Below, in pieces: positions 31,790 through 41,397 of a stretch of DNA of 64,000 nt; positions within the stretch are counted from its first letter, which is position 1; each line of letters starts with the position of its first letter. The notes under the pieces were generated by a model that saw only the letters and a list, made by a program, of their open reading frames with translations, was not told where the DNA came from and ran no database searches. The position numbers were made by a program, and so were the translations under genes. Origin of the DNA: Locusta migratoria (Eukaryota > Arthropoda > Insecta > Orthoptera > Acrididae); contig CM048744.1 in assembly GCA_026315105.1 (NCBI GenBank), positions 661,419,676 through 661,483,675 of the forward strand. The letters are read 5' to 3'.

Positions 31790-32540
31790 AGGGGAAATGG
31801 AAGAAAAAAAAATTGTGCCGAGAGAAGATGTTCAAATGTTTGTATATCTATCGGACTCAACCGCTTGGTCATTAGTCCGTAGCTTACAAACCTGAGGACA
31901 ACACAAAACCCATGCCCGAGTGGGGACTCGAACGACCGAGCGCAGCTGAGAGAAGGGAAGATGGAGATGAATAGAGAGACGAGATGGGAGAGCAACAGAT
32001 TGATGGGGAGAAGAGGGGAGGGAAGATGGACTATAAGAATGTAGAATAAATAAACACCCGGGCAACGCTAGTTAATACGATAAATGTAAATGTTCGTTTT
32101 TGCAAAACCATTAATCTCCGAAAGTTCTTTAGCGATTGCTTTGAAATTTTGACACAGTGTTTCATTCTAATACAAGAAGGATTTTATGTACCTATATCTT
32201 TGATAACTTTTAAGTTTATAAGAACGTTTCTTCATTATAAAACTTATATAAAAGCATAAAAATATAAATTAAAAATTAAGTATATTTCCCTATGCAAGTT
32301 GTGTCAAAATTTCAAAGCATTCCATCAAGAAATTTCGATGTGTAATATTTTAAATAATAATAAACAAGGCTTATGTTAGACAAAGGTGTAAGACGAGATA
32401 GAGGGGGAGTAGGAGGAGGAGATTGACAGAGAGAGGGGGGAGGAGAAGATGGACAGGAAGAGGCAGGAGGCGGAGATGCATATAAAGAAGGGAAAGGAGG
32501 AGCAGATCGATTTAAAAAGGGGGAAGTAACAAAGCAGACT
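31790..32540 (+). repeat. Purine-rich tract with Helitron-like end and AT-rich block
   Basis: 31790-31830, 31940-32050 and 32395-32530 are G/A-rich on the plus strand (GGGAAGATGGA, GAGGAGGAGAT). Between them CACCCGGGCAACGCTAGTT (32047-32065) resembles a Helitron 3' end: the start of a hairpin followed by CTAG and T. 32073-32370 is AT-rich with TTTTAAGTTTATAAGAACG. The sequence before 63845 has the same order, purine-rich then GAATAAATAAA then ACCCGGG. Confidence 0.5.
31829..31940 (-). mobile_element. Partial SINE, head largely lost
   Basis: ATGTTCAAATGTTTGTATAT, GTCATTAGTCCGTAGCTTAC and CCCATGCCCGAGTGGGGACT are the common tail and the end of a head in reverse. The upstream head merges into ACGACCGAGCGC and purine-rich DNA. 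It is internally deleted. Confidence 0.65.
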
Positions 32541-32541
32541 A

Positions 32542-32768
32542 GGGTTTAACGTCCCGTCCATACCGTGGTCATTACAGACGAGGTTCACGATCAAATTGGT
32601 TGCATAAGATTGGGGAAGGAAATCGCCCGAGCACCTTCAAAGGAACCATCTCGGCATTTACTTAAGAGTTATTTCGAGAAATCGTGGGAAAGCTAAATCT
32701 GGATGGCTGTAGATGGATTTGAACCACCGTCCTCCCGAAAGCGAGTCTAGTGTCTTCTCACTGGGGAA
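32542..32768 (-). mobile_element. Type E SINE
   Basis: On the plus strand it reads TTTAACGTCCCGTCCATACC, then GGAAGGAAATCGCCC, then GATTTGAACCACCGTCCTCC in reverse orientation. The head is partly decayed. It sits within the purine-rich tract. Confidence 0.72.
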
Positions 32769-32861
32769 GAGTAGGTGAGTTGGGTGGAAGTGGAGATGCC
32801 TAGTAAGAGGAGGAGGAGGAGATGGGCATTGAGAGGTGGGAAGAAGGGTGCAGGAGATCGA

Positions 32862-32934
32862 TAGTCGAGTGGCTCTAGGCGCCTTGTCAGGCTCTGCCAG
32901 GCTGCTCCCGCCGGAGGTTACAGTTCTTCCACGG

Positions 32935-33003
<69 letters not shown>

Positions 33004-33086
33004 TGTCTTGTCCTAAAGTTAGTTTAAGTAGTTTGTAAGCCTAGGGACTGATGACCACAGTAGTTTGGTCCCATAGATGATCAATT
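32862..33086 (+). mobile_element. SINE with expanded (GT)n and 9-bp TSD
   Basis: TCGAGTGGCTCTAGGCGCC, GGAGGTTACAGTTCTTCC, (GT)n at 32937-32999, TTGTCCTAAAGTTAG and the common tail are in order. The TSD is GGAGATCGA (32853-32861) against GGAGATCAA (33087-33095). The head is related to type D. The Val/Cys ORF is the microsatellite. Confidence 0.8.
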
Positions 33087-33095
33087 GGAGATCAA

Positions 33096-33983
33096 CTGAA
33101 GGAGTGACAGAGTATATGGACAGGGGGAGGAGGATAGAGATAAAATCCACTTCCCGTTCACAAGTCATTATGACTTTACACTATAGTTCGAAATTTGAGT
33201 TCTGGAGGCACTAGCCAGTCTAACGACATTGGTCGCCACAAACCCTTTTATCTGAATATGAAAAAATACCCCTCCCTCCTCTCTTTAAGGAGCTAGTTTC
33301 ACAAAGAAACTAATCGAACACTATCTTTACACATAACACCATACCTATTTGTTTAACAGAATACTAAGCTTCAACATAAGCACAGGAAAAATAAACCCTA
33401 ACAATGCCATAGTCTACCGGTCTAACACTTCGTTTATATCTAGCATTGTGTTTCTGCAGCGACCAATAGCAGCTCTTCAGCCAAACTAAGGCCTAGAAGG
33501 TCCATCACAGATATAATCACCAAATCCTGCAGTGTATGCATCGGCCAAGTCTTCGTCTACGTAGTTTTTGTTATGACAAATGAAGTGTGTCTCACATGAG
33601 GCTGTACTCAGTTGTAGAACAGCAGAAAATGAGAGAACCGAAGCAGGTTAAGGAATTTTGTAGAAAACAATTTCACTGTAGAACTTATGAACTTCCTATT
33701 GAAAGTGAGTGGAGGGAAGAACAACAGTTTTAATCTGCCCAGTCAGCTCTCAGAACACCGACTTCCTGATCAAAAGTGTTCTTATAGGATTAAATAAAAT
33801 TCTTACTTTACAACTGAAGATGAAATATGAGCATGAAATAGTCGAACACTGGAACTATAATAACTTTGAAGCTCCCACCAAAAATAAAAATACGAATCTT
33901 TTGAGTCTACCCCGAACTCCAATTCAGACAACTGCTTAATTTAGAGAACATTGTCGATGGAGGAGAACAGCGATCTATTTGGT
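33096..33983. other. No gene recognised
   Basis: 33100-33140 is still purine-rich. The rest is unclassified, with a 76-codon ORF (33709-33939) lacking motifs. Confidence 0.35.
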
Positions 33984-34139
33984 ACAAAAATTAACAGTTT
34001 TTATTGTTCAAACAGTTACCAGCTGGCAGGAGGACAGCCCAGCCTAGCCGTGTCAAGCACTGGCCACATGGGCTACATTTTATTACTAAGACGACCTACA
34101 TCAGGTCGAAACCGGTCTATAAAAACTGTTAATTTTTGT
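33984..34139. mobile_element. 156-bp MITE-like unit with perfect 21-bp inverted ends
   Basis: 33984-34004 and 34119-34139 are exact reverse complements (outer part ACAAAAATTAACAG). The interior has CCAGCTGGCAGGAGGACAGC and GGTCGAAACCGGTC. No coding capacity. No TSD could be fixed, so it could also be a subterminal part of a larger element. Confidence 0.65.
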
Positions 34140-34499
34140 GATCAAGACTGTTTATGTATTATTAATCAGACAACTGCGCATCCGCAAATCTAACAGTTTA
34201 TAAGCGACGGAAAAGAGAGCATCCGGTTAGTCACCAAGTCTGGTTGCTTGCTGTCGTCGCTTATGCATCAAATAGCGCGCCCCATTTTGCTCTCTGACGA
34301 TGTCTAATGACCTCTGAGATTGCTGATACGGAATTATGAAAAACGTATGTGTTTGGGAGGGGGGGGGGGGGGTCCGGGTAATGTACATGCGCCTAATTTG
34401 CCATCTGCGAATTTTCGATTGCCAGTGGCCTGCTGGCGACCGTAAATTTAGCACCCTGCTTTACACAGAAATGTGTGCTTTTTCTTCTCTTTCTTTTCG
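34140..34499. other. No gene recognised
   Basis: Contains a G run of about 14 at 34359-34372. Short ORFs in both directions lack motifs. Confidence 0.35.
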
Positions 34500-34508
34500 A
34501 TTTGATCT

Positions 34509-34699
34509 CCAAATGTTGAAATGTTTGTAAAATCTATTGGACCAAACTGCTATGGTCATCAGTCCCTAGACTTACAAACTACTTAAACTAACTTACACTA
34601 AGGACTCGCGCGCCCCCGACTGAGGACTCGAACGTCCGAAGGGAACGGCCGCCCTGTCCGTAGCACTAGGCCTTAGCCCACGCGGCCATTCCGCGCCGC
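34509..34699 (-). mobile_element. Type D SINE with perfect 9-bp TSD
   Basis: On the minus strand the head GCGGCGCGGAATGGCCGCGT and GGGCTAAGGCC is followed by the common tail. ATTTGATCT flanks at 34500-34508 and 34700-34708. This is the clearest type D head in the window. Confidence 0.9.
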
Positions 34700-35150
34700 A
34701 TTTGATCTGAAATAGCCGCAGCTACGCGTGGCTGGTTCAGGTAGTAATGATGGGTGTGTTCTGGTAGGTAGCCCCTGGCTCAGTTAGAGAGGTGCCCGCT
34801 TTGATGGGCTGTGGATAGCTGCAGGCTGCAGGCTGTGGTGCGTGAGCGCGCGGCTAAAGGCCACTCAGTGCTAATCGGCGGCGGCGCGTGAAATGGCCTG
34901 TCCTCGCGGCCACTCCCGCTGATTGACGGCCAGCTCCCGCCACAGCCGGGCTCACCACCCGCCTGCACACTTCGTTACTCGCCCACACTCGCTTCCGATG
35001 CGTGCAGTCTCATTTTGCCACATCGTATCGTGCCTTCCGTACTTTCTCCCTAACACATGGCCTATTTTTTCAGCTCCTACAGTGCGTAATAGAAACATAA
35101 CTGAATCACATTGAAGTCCACCACTATTGCAGTAATTTGCTTAAAAAGTT
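34700..35150. other. GC-rich patch, no gene recognised
   Basis: 34780-35000 is CpG-rich (CGGCGGCGGCGCGTG, GTGAGCGCGCGGC). ORFs on both strands reflect composition. CpG retention is unusual for old repeats, but no promoter or exon motif is visible. Confidence 0.4.
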
Positions 35151-35346
35151 AAATGTTTGCATAGCTTATGTGACTTAACTACGGGGTCATCAGTCCCTAA
35201 ACTTACAAACTACTTATGAAGTAGCTAACACTAAGGACGGCACAAATATCCATGCCCGAGGGGGGATTCGAACCCCCGACCGTAGTGTCCGGTGGCCGTG
35301 CAGACCGTGACTGAAGCGCCGCAGTCCCCTCGGCCACAGCGGCCGG
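35151..35346 (-). mobile_element. Type A SINE with short TSD
   Basis: Complete head and tail on the minus strand. AAAAAGTT lies on both sides (35143-35150 and about 35349-35357). A small duplication, GTGTCCGGTGGCCGTG, occurs in the head. Confidence 0.85.
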
Positions 35347-35398
35347 AAAAAAAAAGTTCTCGGTTTCCTTGCTGCATCAAGTATGGATAAGAGAAGCA

Positions 35399-35595
35399 AC
35401 AAAATGAAATGTTTGTAAATCTATCGGACCAAACTGCGTGATCATCAGTCCGTAGCTTACAAACTACTTAAACCAAGGTAAACTAACCTAAGGACAAACA
35501 CAGACACACCTATGCCCCAGGGAGGATTCGAACCTCCACGGCGAGCAACCGTGCGCTACGCAGCGAGACGCTTTAGACCGCTCGGCTATTCCACC
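35399..35595 (-). mobile_element. Type B SINE with 8-bp TSD
   Basis: Head and tail are complete on the minus strand. GAGAAGCA flanks at 35391-35398 and 35596-35603. It lies about 50 bp from the type A copy, same orientation. Confidence 0.87.
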
Positions 35596-35820
35596 GAGAA
35601 GCACTCCAAAAGAAGCAACATATCGCGCGGCTTTAATTCTGTGGAGCCGAAACCAATAATATCAGTATTGAGTCCTAGAAATCGGCAAGGAATCAGACCA
35701 GTCCTTTGTACTTCTAAGAAAATTAAAGGTATGATTCCACCTGTCTAAGACAACCTCGGTCTGCGATTACCGGAAATTTACAGCACTGCCTGCGTGGAAC
35801 ATTTTTTTTTTCTTTTTGCA

Positions 35821-35867
35821 TAAAACAATTCTGGGTATTAGGCCGCGTCATTTTTAAACACTTAGCA
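35821..35867 (+). repeat. 47-bp direct repeat of an internal palindrome segment
   Basis: The segment beginning ATAAAACAATTCTGGG and ending AAACACTTAGC is repeated in direct orientation at 36461-36507 in the left palindrome arm, and inverted in the right arm. It lies outside the palindrome, so it pre-dates or seeded the rearrangement. Confidence 0.88.
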
Positions 35868-35948
35868 AATGAATTGCCGACGTTTCGACCACTGTGCAAT
35901 GGTCCTCTTCAGGTTAACTGTTGGATGCTGCTGAATGTACACCCTTAT

Positions 35949-35979
35949 ACAGGGTGTCCCAGCTATCTTGTCCACCCAA
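35949..35979 (+). repeat. MITE terminus motif outside the palindrome
   Basis: ACAGGGTGTCCCAGCTATCT and the following TGTCCACCCAA match, in reverse, 36847-36877 at the end of the MITE inside the left arm, and directly 37615-37645 in the right arm. It abuts the outer edge of the left arm. Confidence 0.85.
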
Positions 35980-36505
35980 CCCCCCTTACGGACGTCCTCC
36001 CATCCCTCTCCCTTCCCGCTCGTTTCCCATCCACCTCCCTTCCTCTCCCCTGCGGAGCTTTCAGTGCAACGATTTTAACTGGAGCTACGTCCGTCTGTTT
36101 GAGCAGTGCGTCCACTTAGTGTCTTTTAATCAGTTGCGACCACCGCCAACCAAACGAGAGTCGCCAGTGTGTTTTAATCACTGTCTCTGCCTGTTATTGT
36201 CCAATGTATTGTGTTTCATCAGTGTGCTTTTAGCCATCGTGGCATTTTTTTCATTACAGCTTATTGTAAAAAATTTTCACCTTTGTTTTTTAAAATTAGC
36301 TTGTTTTAAGTCCATAACAATTTTAATCTACTTCATGTCCATTTTCCTTTCTTTCGGCTGAAGAGCGGCGTATGAAGTGGCTGACAGCCTGTAGAATGTA
36401 TTCTTTGGCTTAAAAATGACAATAAGAAAAAATATAGAAGATCGTAGGCTTCCACTTTGAATAAAACAATTCTGGGTATTAGGCCGCGTCATTTTTAAAC
36501 ACTTA

Positions 36506-36554
36506 GCGCACGTCCTGAGACTGGCGAGAACCACATGCTGCTCAGGACGTGCGC
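36506..36554. repeat. 14-bp perfect stem hairpin
   Basis: GCGCACGTCCTGAG (36506-36519) and its exact reverse complement (36541-36554) are separated by 21 nt. The same structure occurs in the right arm at 37938-37986. Confidence 0.88.
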
Positions 36555-36684
36555 CAGCCGCGCGTTTCGCGTACTCCAGCGTCAACTTCGCGTCGCAATA
36601 TCTCGGGATGTAATTGGAGTATTGCGATGCAATTAACGCCATTGTTTATGTGATTTGTCATGCTATGGATTGCTGAAGAAAAAA

Positions 36685-36877
36685 TATAGGGTGTCCATAA
36701 AAAAAGAAACCATAAGTTTGTGTTAAAAAACACATCTGCTTGCGTTTTAGAATGTTTCCAAATATGTACATTCGTGGGCCCCAGCCGTACATTGATACCG
36801 GTGAAAGTCGTTTTCCAATAGCAGTTATTGTTCCAGAGATATTTTGGGTGGACAAGATAGCTGGGACACCCTGTATA
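36685..36877. mobile_element. ~190-bp MITE in left arm
   Basis: Ends TATAGGGTGTCC and, in reverse, TATACAGGGTGTCCC form short TIRs. The interior has GAAACCATAAGTTTGTG and TCGTTTTCCAATAGCAG. The mirrored copy is 37615-37807. The superfamily is not clear from the ends. Confidence 0.6.
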
Positions 36878-37108
36878 CTGTGAGTTTTTCGGTTATCTAA
36901 TACCGACGTCATACATCTAAGATGCTGATTGGCTGGCAGTAGCGTATCACTAGGCTCTTACGTTTGCTACCCTGTAAGTGATTGGTATGTCTGATTGGAA
37001 GGCAAAGGCCAATGAGGAAAACTAGCATCCAGGGGATGGAGTTTGCTGCTGCGAACGTTCGGTCCGCGCGTCAGTTCTACTGTGGCCGCTGTTTATCTGC
37101 AGAGCCCG

Positions 37109-37383
37109 TGTTTAAGTAGTAGGTTTAAGTAGTTTGCAAGCTACGGACTGATGACCATGTAGTTTGGTCCGATAGATTGACAAACATTTGAACATTTTTG
37201 AACTGTTGGATTGTATCAGCATCTCATTAGCTTGCACAAGAACGTTCAGTTTACGGTGGAGGTGGAAACTAACAGACCTATTCATGAATGGGGAGGATGG
37301 CTACAAGTTACCTTCAACGTAGCTGCCGGCAATCCCTGCCCAGCGGACCCAGTGCGTGCGCCAGCCAGCGACTCCACTTGACG
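37109..37383. other. Palindrome spacer with a SINE tail
   Basis: 275 bp between the arms. 37111-37204 is a type B SINE tail on the plus strand without a head. The rest is single-copy here (TACAAGTTACCTTCAACG, GCCAGCCAGCG). A spacer lets the arms coexist more stably than a perfect palindrome. Confidence 0.75.
37111..37204 (+). mobile_element. 5'-truncated type B SINE tail
   Basis: GGTTTAAGTAGTTTGCAAGC, GGACTGATGACCATG, GGTCCGATAGA and ACAAACATTTGAACATTT are present; head absent. It starts exactly at the inner end of the left arm, so the truncation may coincide with the rearrangement breakpoint. Confidence 0.75.
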
Positions 37384-38508
37384 CGGGCTCTGCAGATAAA
37401 CAGCGGCCACAGTAGAACTGACGCGCGGACCGAACGTTCGCAGCAGCAAACTCCATCCCCTGGATGCTAGTTTTCCTCATTGGTTTTTGCCTTCCAATCA
37501 GACATACCAATCACTTACAGGGTAGCAAACGTAAGAGCCTAGTGATACGCTACTGCCAGCCAATCAGCATCTTAGATGTATGACGTCGGTATTAGATAAC
37601 CGAAAAACTCACAGTATACAGGGTGTCCCAGCTATCTTGTCCACCCAAAATATCTCTGGAACAATAACTGCTATTGGAAAACGACTTTCACCGGTATCAA
37701 TGTACGGCTGGGGCCCATGAATGTACATATTTGGAAACATTCTAAAACGCAAGCAGATGTGTTTTTTAACACAAACTTATGGTTTCTTTTTTTATGGACA
37801 CCCTATATTTTTTCTTCAGCAATCCATAGCATGACAAATCACATAAACAATGGCGTTAATTGCATCGCAATACTCCAATTACATCCCGAGATATTGCGAC
37901 GCGAAGTTGACGCTGGAGTACGCGAAACGCGCGGCTGGCGCACGTCCTGAGCAGCATGTAGTTCTCGCCAGTCTCAGGACGTGCGCTAAGTGTTTAAAAA
38001 TGACGCGGCCTAATACCCAGAATTGTTTTATTCAAAGTGGAAGCCTACGATCTTCTATATTTTTTCTTATTGTCATTTTTAAGCCAAAGAATACATTCTA
38101 CAGGCTGTCAGCCACTTCATACGCCGCTCTTCAGCCGAAAGAAAGGAAAATGGACATGAAGTAGATTAAAATTGTTATGGACTTAAAACAAGCTAATTTT
38201 AAAAAACAAAGGTGAAAATTTTTTACAATAAGCTGTAATGAAAAAAATGCCACGATGGCTAAAAGCACACTGATGAAACACAATACATTGGACAATAACA
38301 GGCAGAGACAGTGATTAAAACACACTGGCGACTCTCGTTTGGTTGGCGGTGGTCGCAACTGATTAAAAGACACTAAGTGGACGCACTGCTCAAACAGACG
38401 GACGTAGCTCCAGTTAAAATCGTTGCACTGAAAGCTCCGCAGGGGAGAGGAAGGGAGGTGGATGGGAAACGAGCGGGAAGGGAGAGGGATGGGAGGACGT
38501 CCGTAAGG
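37384..38508 (-). repeat. Right arm of the 2.5-kb palindrome
   Basis: Reverse complement of 35984-37108. It ends at CGTCCGTAAGG, beyond which the LINE-derived GA-rich sequence is not shared with the left flank. The copied ORF is at 37850-38164. Confidence 0.93.
37615..37807. mobile_element. ~190-bp MITE in right arm (mirror copy)
   Basis: Reverse complement of 36685-36877, carried along in the palindrome rather than inserted independently. Confidence 0.6.
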
Positions 38509-38514
38509 ACTCTG

Positions 38515-39470
38515 GGGTGAGGGAGGTAGGGGTGAGCCAATCGGGGAAAGGGAAGAGGAGGGGTGGGGAGGAGGGGGCGTTGGATCTATGGGGAGGGGGG
38601 GTGGGGAGGATTAGGGCTGATAGGACGGGTAGATTTCGGCATGGAGGGCGTCATCTGGAAGGGGGAGGTGGCGGAAGTGACCCTGAGAGAGGATGTGGAG
38701 AGTGCGGAGGTGGAGGAGCGATACATTGTTGTAGGCGTGGCAGAGGCGCAGGGTTGGTGAGGATGGGGTAGGCCAGTGGGTTGCGGGAATCTATGTTGCG
38801 GGTGGTGTAAAGGATCTGAATGTGCTTTAAAAACTGCAGGTGAGGAAATGGGATTAGGTCGTAATGGATCTGTGTGGGGAAAGGGAGGAGGATACAGTAA
38901 GCGAGGTGGAGGGCGTGGCGTTCTAGGACTTGGAGGGTTTTGTAATAGGCGGGGGAGCGGAATCCAGGCGGGATGGAAGCTGCATGGGCCGGAACGCATA
39001 ATGGAACGGTAGATGCAGAGGAAAGTGAAGGGGTGGAGTCACCATGGCCGCGGCGGAATAGCCGTGTGTATCGAGGCGCCGTGCTGCAGTGCGTGCGGCC
39101 GTTCCCCGTCAGAGGTTCGAGTTCCTCTTGAGCATGGGTGTATGTGTTGTCCTTAGGATAGTTTAACCTAGTTTAAGTAGTTTGTAAGCTAGGGAATAAT
39201 ATTAAAGCAGTCAAGTCTCATAGATTTACAAACATCTGAACATACCACGTCCAGCCGGAAAGGAGTTCCAGCGGGTTAAGGCGGGACAGGACTGTTTGGC
39301 GGAGGTGGGGAGTCCAGGAGAGAACTCGATTGAAGGTGAGGCCGAGGTATTCGTGGGTGGGAGTGCGCCGAGCATCCGTGTCACCTGAAATATAGGCATT
39401 GTGGTTGACCACAGAGTACTGAACAAACATAATCTTTTGTTTCAGGAAACGAGAATACAGGTTCACTCTC
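38515..39470 (-). pseudogene. Non-LTR retrotransposon (jockey/I-like) ORF2 C-terminal part
   Basis: On the minus strand EYLGLTFNRVLSWTPHLRQ (about 39350-39290), followed by RLNPLELLSG, is the conserved thumb region after the LINE reverse transcriptase. After a SINE at 39047-39241 the reading continues as ASIPPGFRSPAYYKTLQVLE, HALHLAYCILLPFPTQIHYD and PHLQFLKH. The rest becomes Pro/Ser-rich toward 38515, where the large ORF (38999-38586) is a shifted frame. No catalytic RT motif remains. The 3' end meets the right edge of the palindrome. Confidence 0.65.
39047..39241 (+). mobile_element. SINE inside the LINE remnant
   Basis: Head GCCGCGGCGGAATAGCCGTG with B box GGTTCGAGTTCC, then the common tail to ACAAACATCTGAACAT. 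Type D-like and diverged. It splits the LINE coding region. Confidence 0.8.
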
Positions 39471-41098
39471 TGTCATCAGTGAGGCGGTTGAACTCCGCAT
39501 AGCCGGCCGCGGTGGCCGAGGGGATTGCGGCGCTTCAGTCACGGTCTGCACGGCCACTACGGTCGGGGTTTCGAATCCCCCCTCGGGCATGGATATTTGT
39601 GCCGTCCTAGTTCGTAAGTAGTTCATAAGTAGTTTGTAAGTTTAGGGACTGATGGCCCCGTAGTCGAGTCCCATAAGCTTTACAAACATTTGAACATATT
39701 TTTTGAACTCCGCATACGCCTCAGCTGCTGACGAGCCTGCTTCTGGTTCAGTTACAATGTCGTCTCCCGGTCATCAGTTGTTTCCATTACACTTTGCACG
39801 ATTTCAGCGTCACTGAGAATTCGGAATCCAGGGTCCGAAGAATCACAAGCAAGCCTATATCTTGTACACTGCAATAGGGACGCCCAGGAAATTTCAAAAG
39901 TATTTTTAATGCGCCTCAAGAGATACTGCGTCTTCTGCTGCTTCTCTTTCTTCTTCCTTTCCTCGCTTCTTCTTTTTATCTTCGCTTTTTTGTGCCGCCT
40001 CCTTTGTTGAAACGCCTTTCAATTTATTCCAAGCTTTTCTTAATGCGATTATCTTTACTAAATTCCGCTGCCATTTAAGAGCAGTCTGTTAAATTCATTT
40101 TTTGTCGATGAGCCAGAATTCCTTCTTCGTTTGCACACCTGTCTTCTGTAATGTCGGTTCATTATTTCGACGGCTGATTGGTCCATTGGCTGCAAAAAAC
40201 TCGTCACGTTTGGAGACAGGAAAGTTGTATTGAAATGTCCATCTTCTCTATCAAGAAGGCTTTCTGTGGGTTGTGTGGCTGCATTGGCCATAATTGTGAA
40301 CTTTCTGCTTACTTTTCCAATGGTCTTTTGGTGTATGTTTACTTCAGGTATAAAAATTGAATCGTACCAATTTAATAAAAAAGCAGTACTCATCAACACC
40401 TTTGGTTGATTTTTGTAAAATATGGGAAGGTTTTTCACATTTTTTAAATCCCGTGAGCTTTTCTATTTAATTAGAACTATACGCCATGGTAACACGCTGT
40501 TTACTAATCTTATGACCAGGAGCACTAACTAGTTTCCCCTCTAAAGTCGTTTCAGACGGAGCCTTCCAAATTACGCCTGTTTCATCTGCTTTGTTTAAAA
40601 CTTCAGGGCCATAAGATTTTACTTCAATTTTAAACTTTTCAATAAAATTCTCTGCTGCATTTGGGTCTGCTGATAATTGTTCGCCACTCAGATCCAGCTC
40701 GCAAGTATCATTCCCTGCCTTAAAATTCCGTAGTTGCCTTTAGTTGCTTTAAATGAAGGATAACTGCCGATTTTCTCGCCTAAAACTTTTGTTTTCTCGC
40801 AAACAACAGGCCCTGAAAGAGGGATTCCCAATAATCTTTGTTGCAGAAACACTTGAAAAACAGCCATTTCAAGCTCTGTTTTCTGCTGTTTTCATTGTTT
40901 TCTCGATGAACTCCCAACTTCATTCCCGAGGACAGTAACCAAGTTGAGAATCGATGACTTGTTTTTGTAATACCTGAAAAAGTCGATGTTCCCACACCAA
41001 ACATCTCGATCAACTGCTTACCACTCACGGTTTTGTCTAATTGTTCAAAGATTTTTATCTGCCAACTGTAAGACAATGCGTTTCCTTTTAGACGACAT
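39463..41098 (-). pseudogene. Tigger-like (pogo family) transposase, second Asp lost
   Basis: Minus strand from MSSKRKRIVLQLADK at 41098, then a frameshift and IKIFEQLDKTVSGKQLIEMF, a CENP-B-type helix-turn-helix. NKADETGVIWKAPSETTLEG near 40580 carries the first Asp of DDE_1. The second motif reads KFTIMANAATQ where the family has a D before NA, so that Asp is Ala. FLSPNVTSFLQPMDQSAVEI (about 40230) has the third Asp. A type A SINE interrupts the C-terminal tail. The tail resumes with AEAYAEFNRL and stops at 39463. TIRs were not found. Confidence 0.85.
39502..39702 (+). mobile_element. Type A SINE with perfect 14-bp TSD
   Basis: Complete head and tail. TTGAACTCCGCATA flanks at 39488-39501 and 39703-39716, the longest perfect TSD in the window. 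Inserted in the Tigger-like C-terminal region. Confidence 0.93.
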
Positions 41099-41194
41099 AG
41101 TGTATACCGTACAGTAAAATGAAACAAACGTACAAAAGACAGTGATGATTTCGTGTGGCATTATTGGCGTTACACCGCAGCTGGGGTTGTTTGG

Positions 41195-41335
41195 CCTGTG
41201 ACTTGCGAGTCGATGATAATGAAATCATGATGACGACAGCCCTCGAAAATATCCCACCGGACCGGGAATCGAACTCTGGCCCTCTGCGTGGCAGTGTACC
41301 TCGCTGTCCACTGACTACGGAGGCGGGCTACAAAA
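41195..41335 (-). mobile_element. Type G tRNA-like repeat
   Basis: On the minus strand CCTCCGTAGTCAGTGGACAG, CAGAGTTCGATTCCCGG and GATATTTTCGAGGGCTGTCG are a tRNA-like head (A and B boxes) and a short body ending CATGATTTCATTATC. A related but shorter unit is at 58985-59075. Confidence 0.5.
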
Positions 41336-41397
41336 TACAGTAGAACAAAACACACGAAAGACAGAACATATAACGAGAAAATCACTGAAAGTACCGT

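Larger units (their letters stand above)
35984..37108 (+). repeat. Left arm of a 2.5-kb palindrome
   Basis: 1,125 bp that match 37384-38508 as reverse complement with no indel. I saw four substitutions: one near 36532, one near 36774 and two near 37008. A 104-codon ORF (minus 36642-36328) is duplicated unchanged in the right arm but has no recognisable domain. The arm holds a ~190-bp MITE and a 14-bp-stem hairpin. The equal lengths and near identity point to a very recent inverted duplication, gene-conversion-like maintenance, or an assembly/library artefact. Confidence 0.93.

Noticed and set aside
36328..36642. Duplicated 104-codon ORF as a conserved gene family
   Set aside because: Identity with 37850-38164 follows from the palindrome; it is one event, not conservation. 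No domain recognised.
38586..38999. 137-codon Pro-rich minus ORF as a gene
   Set aside because: It is a shifted frame of the LINE C-terminal region, whose correct frame gives known LINE phrases.
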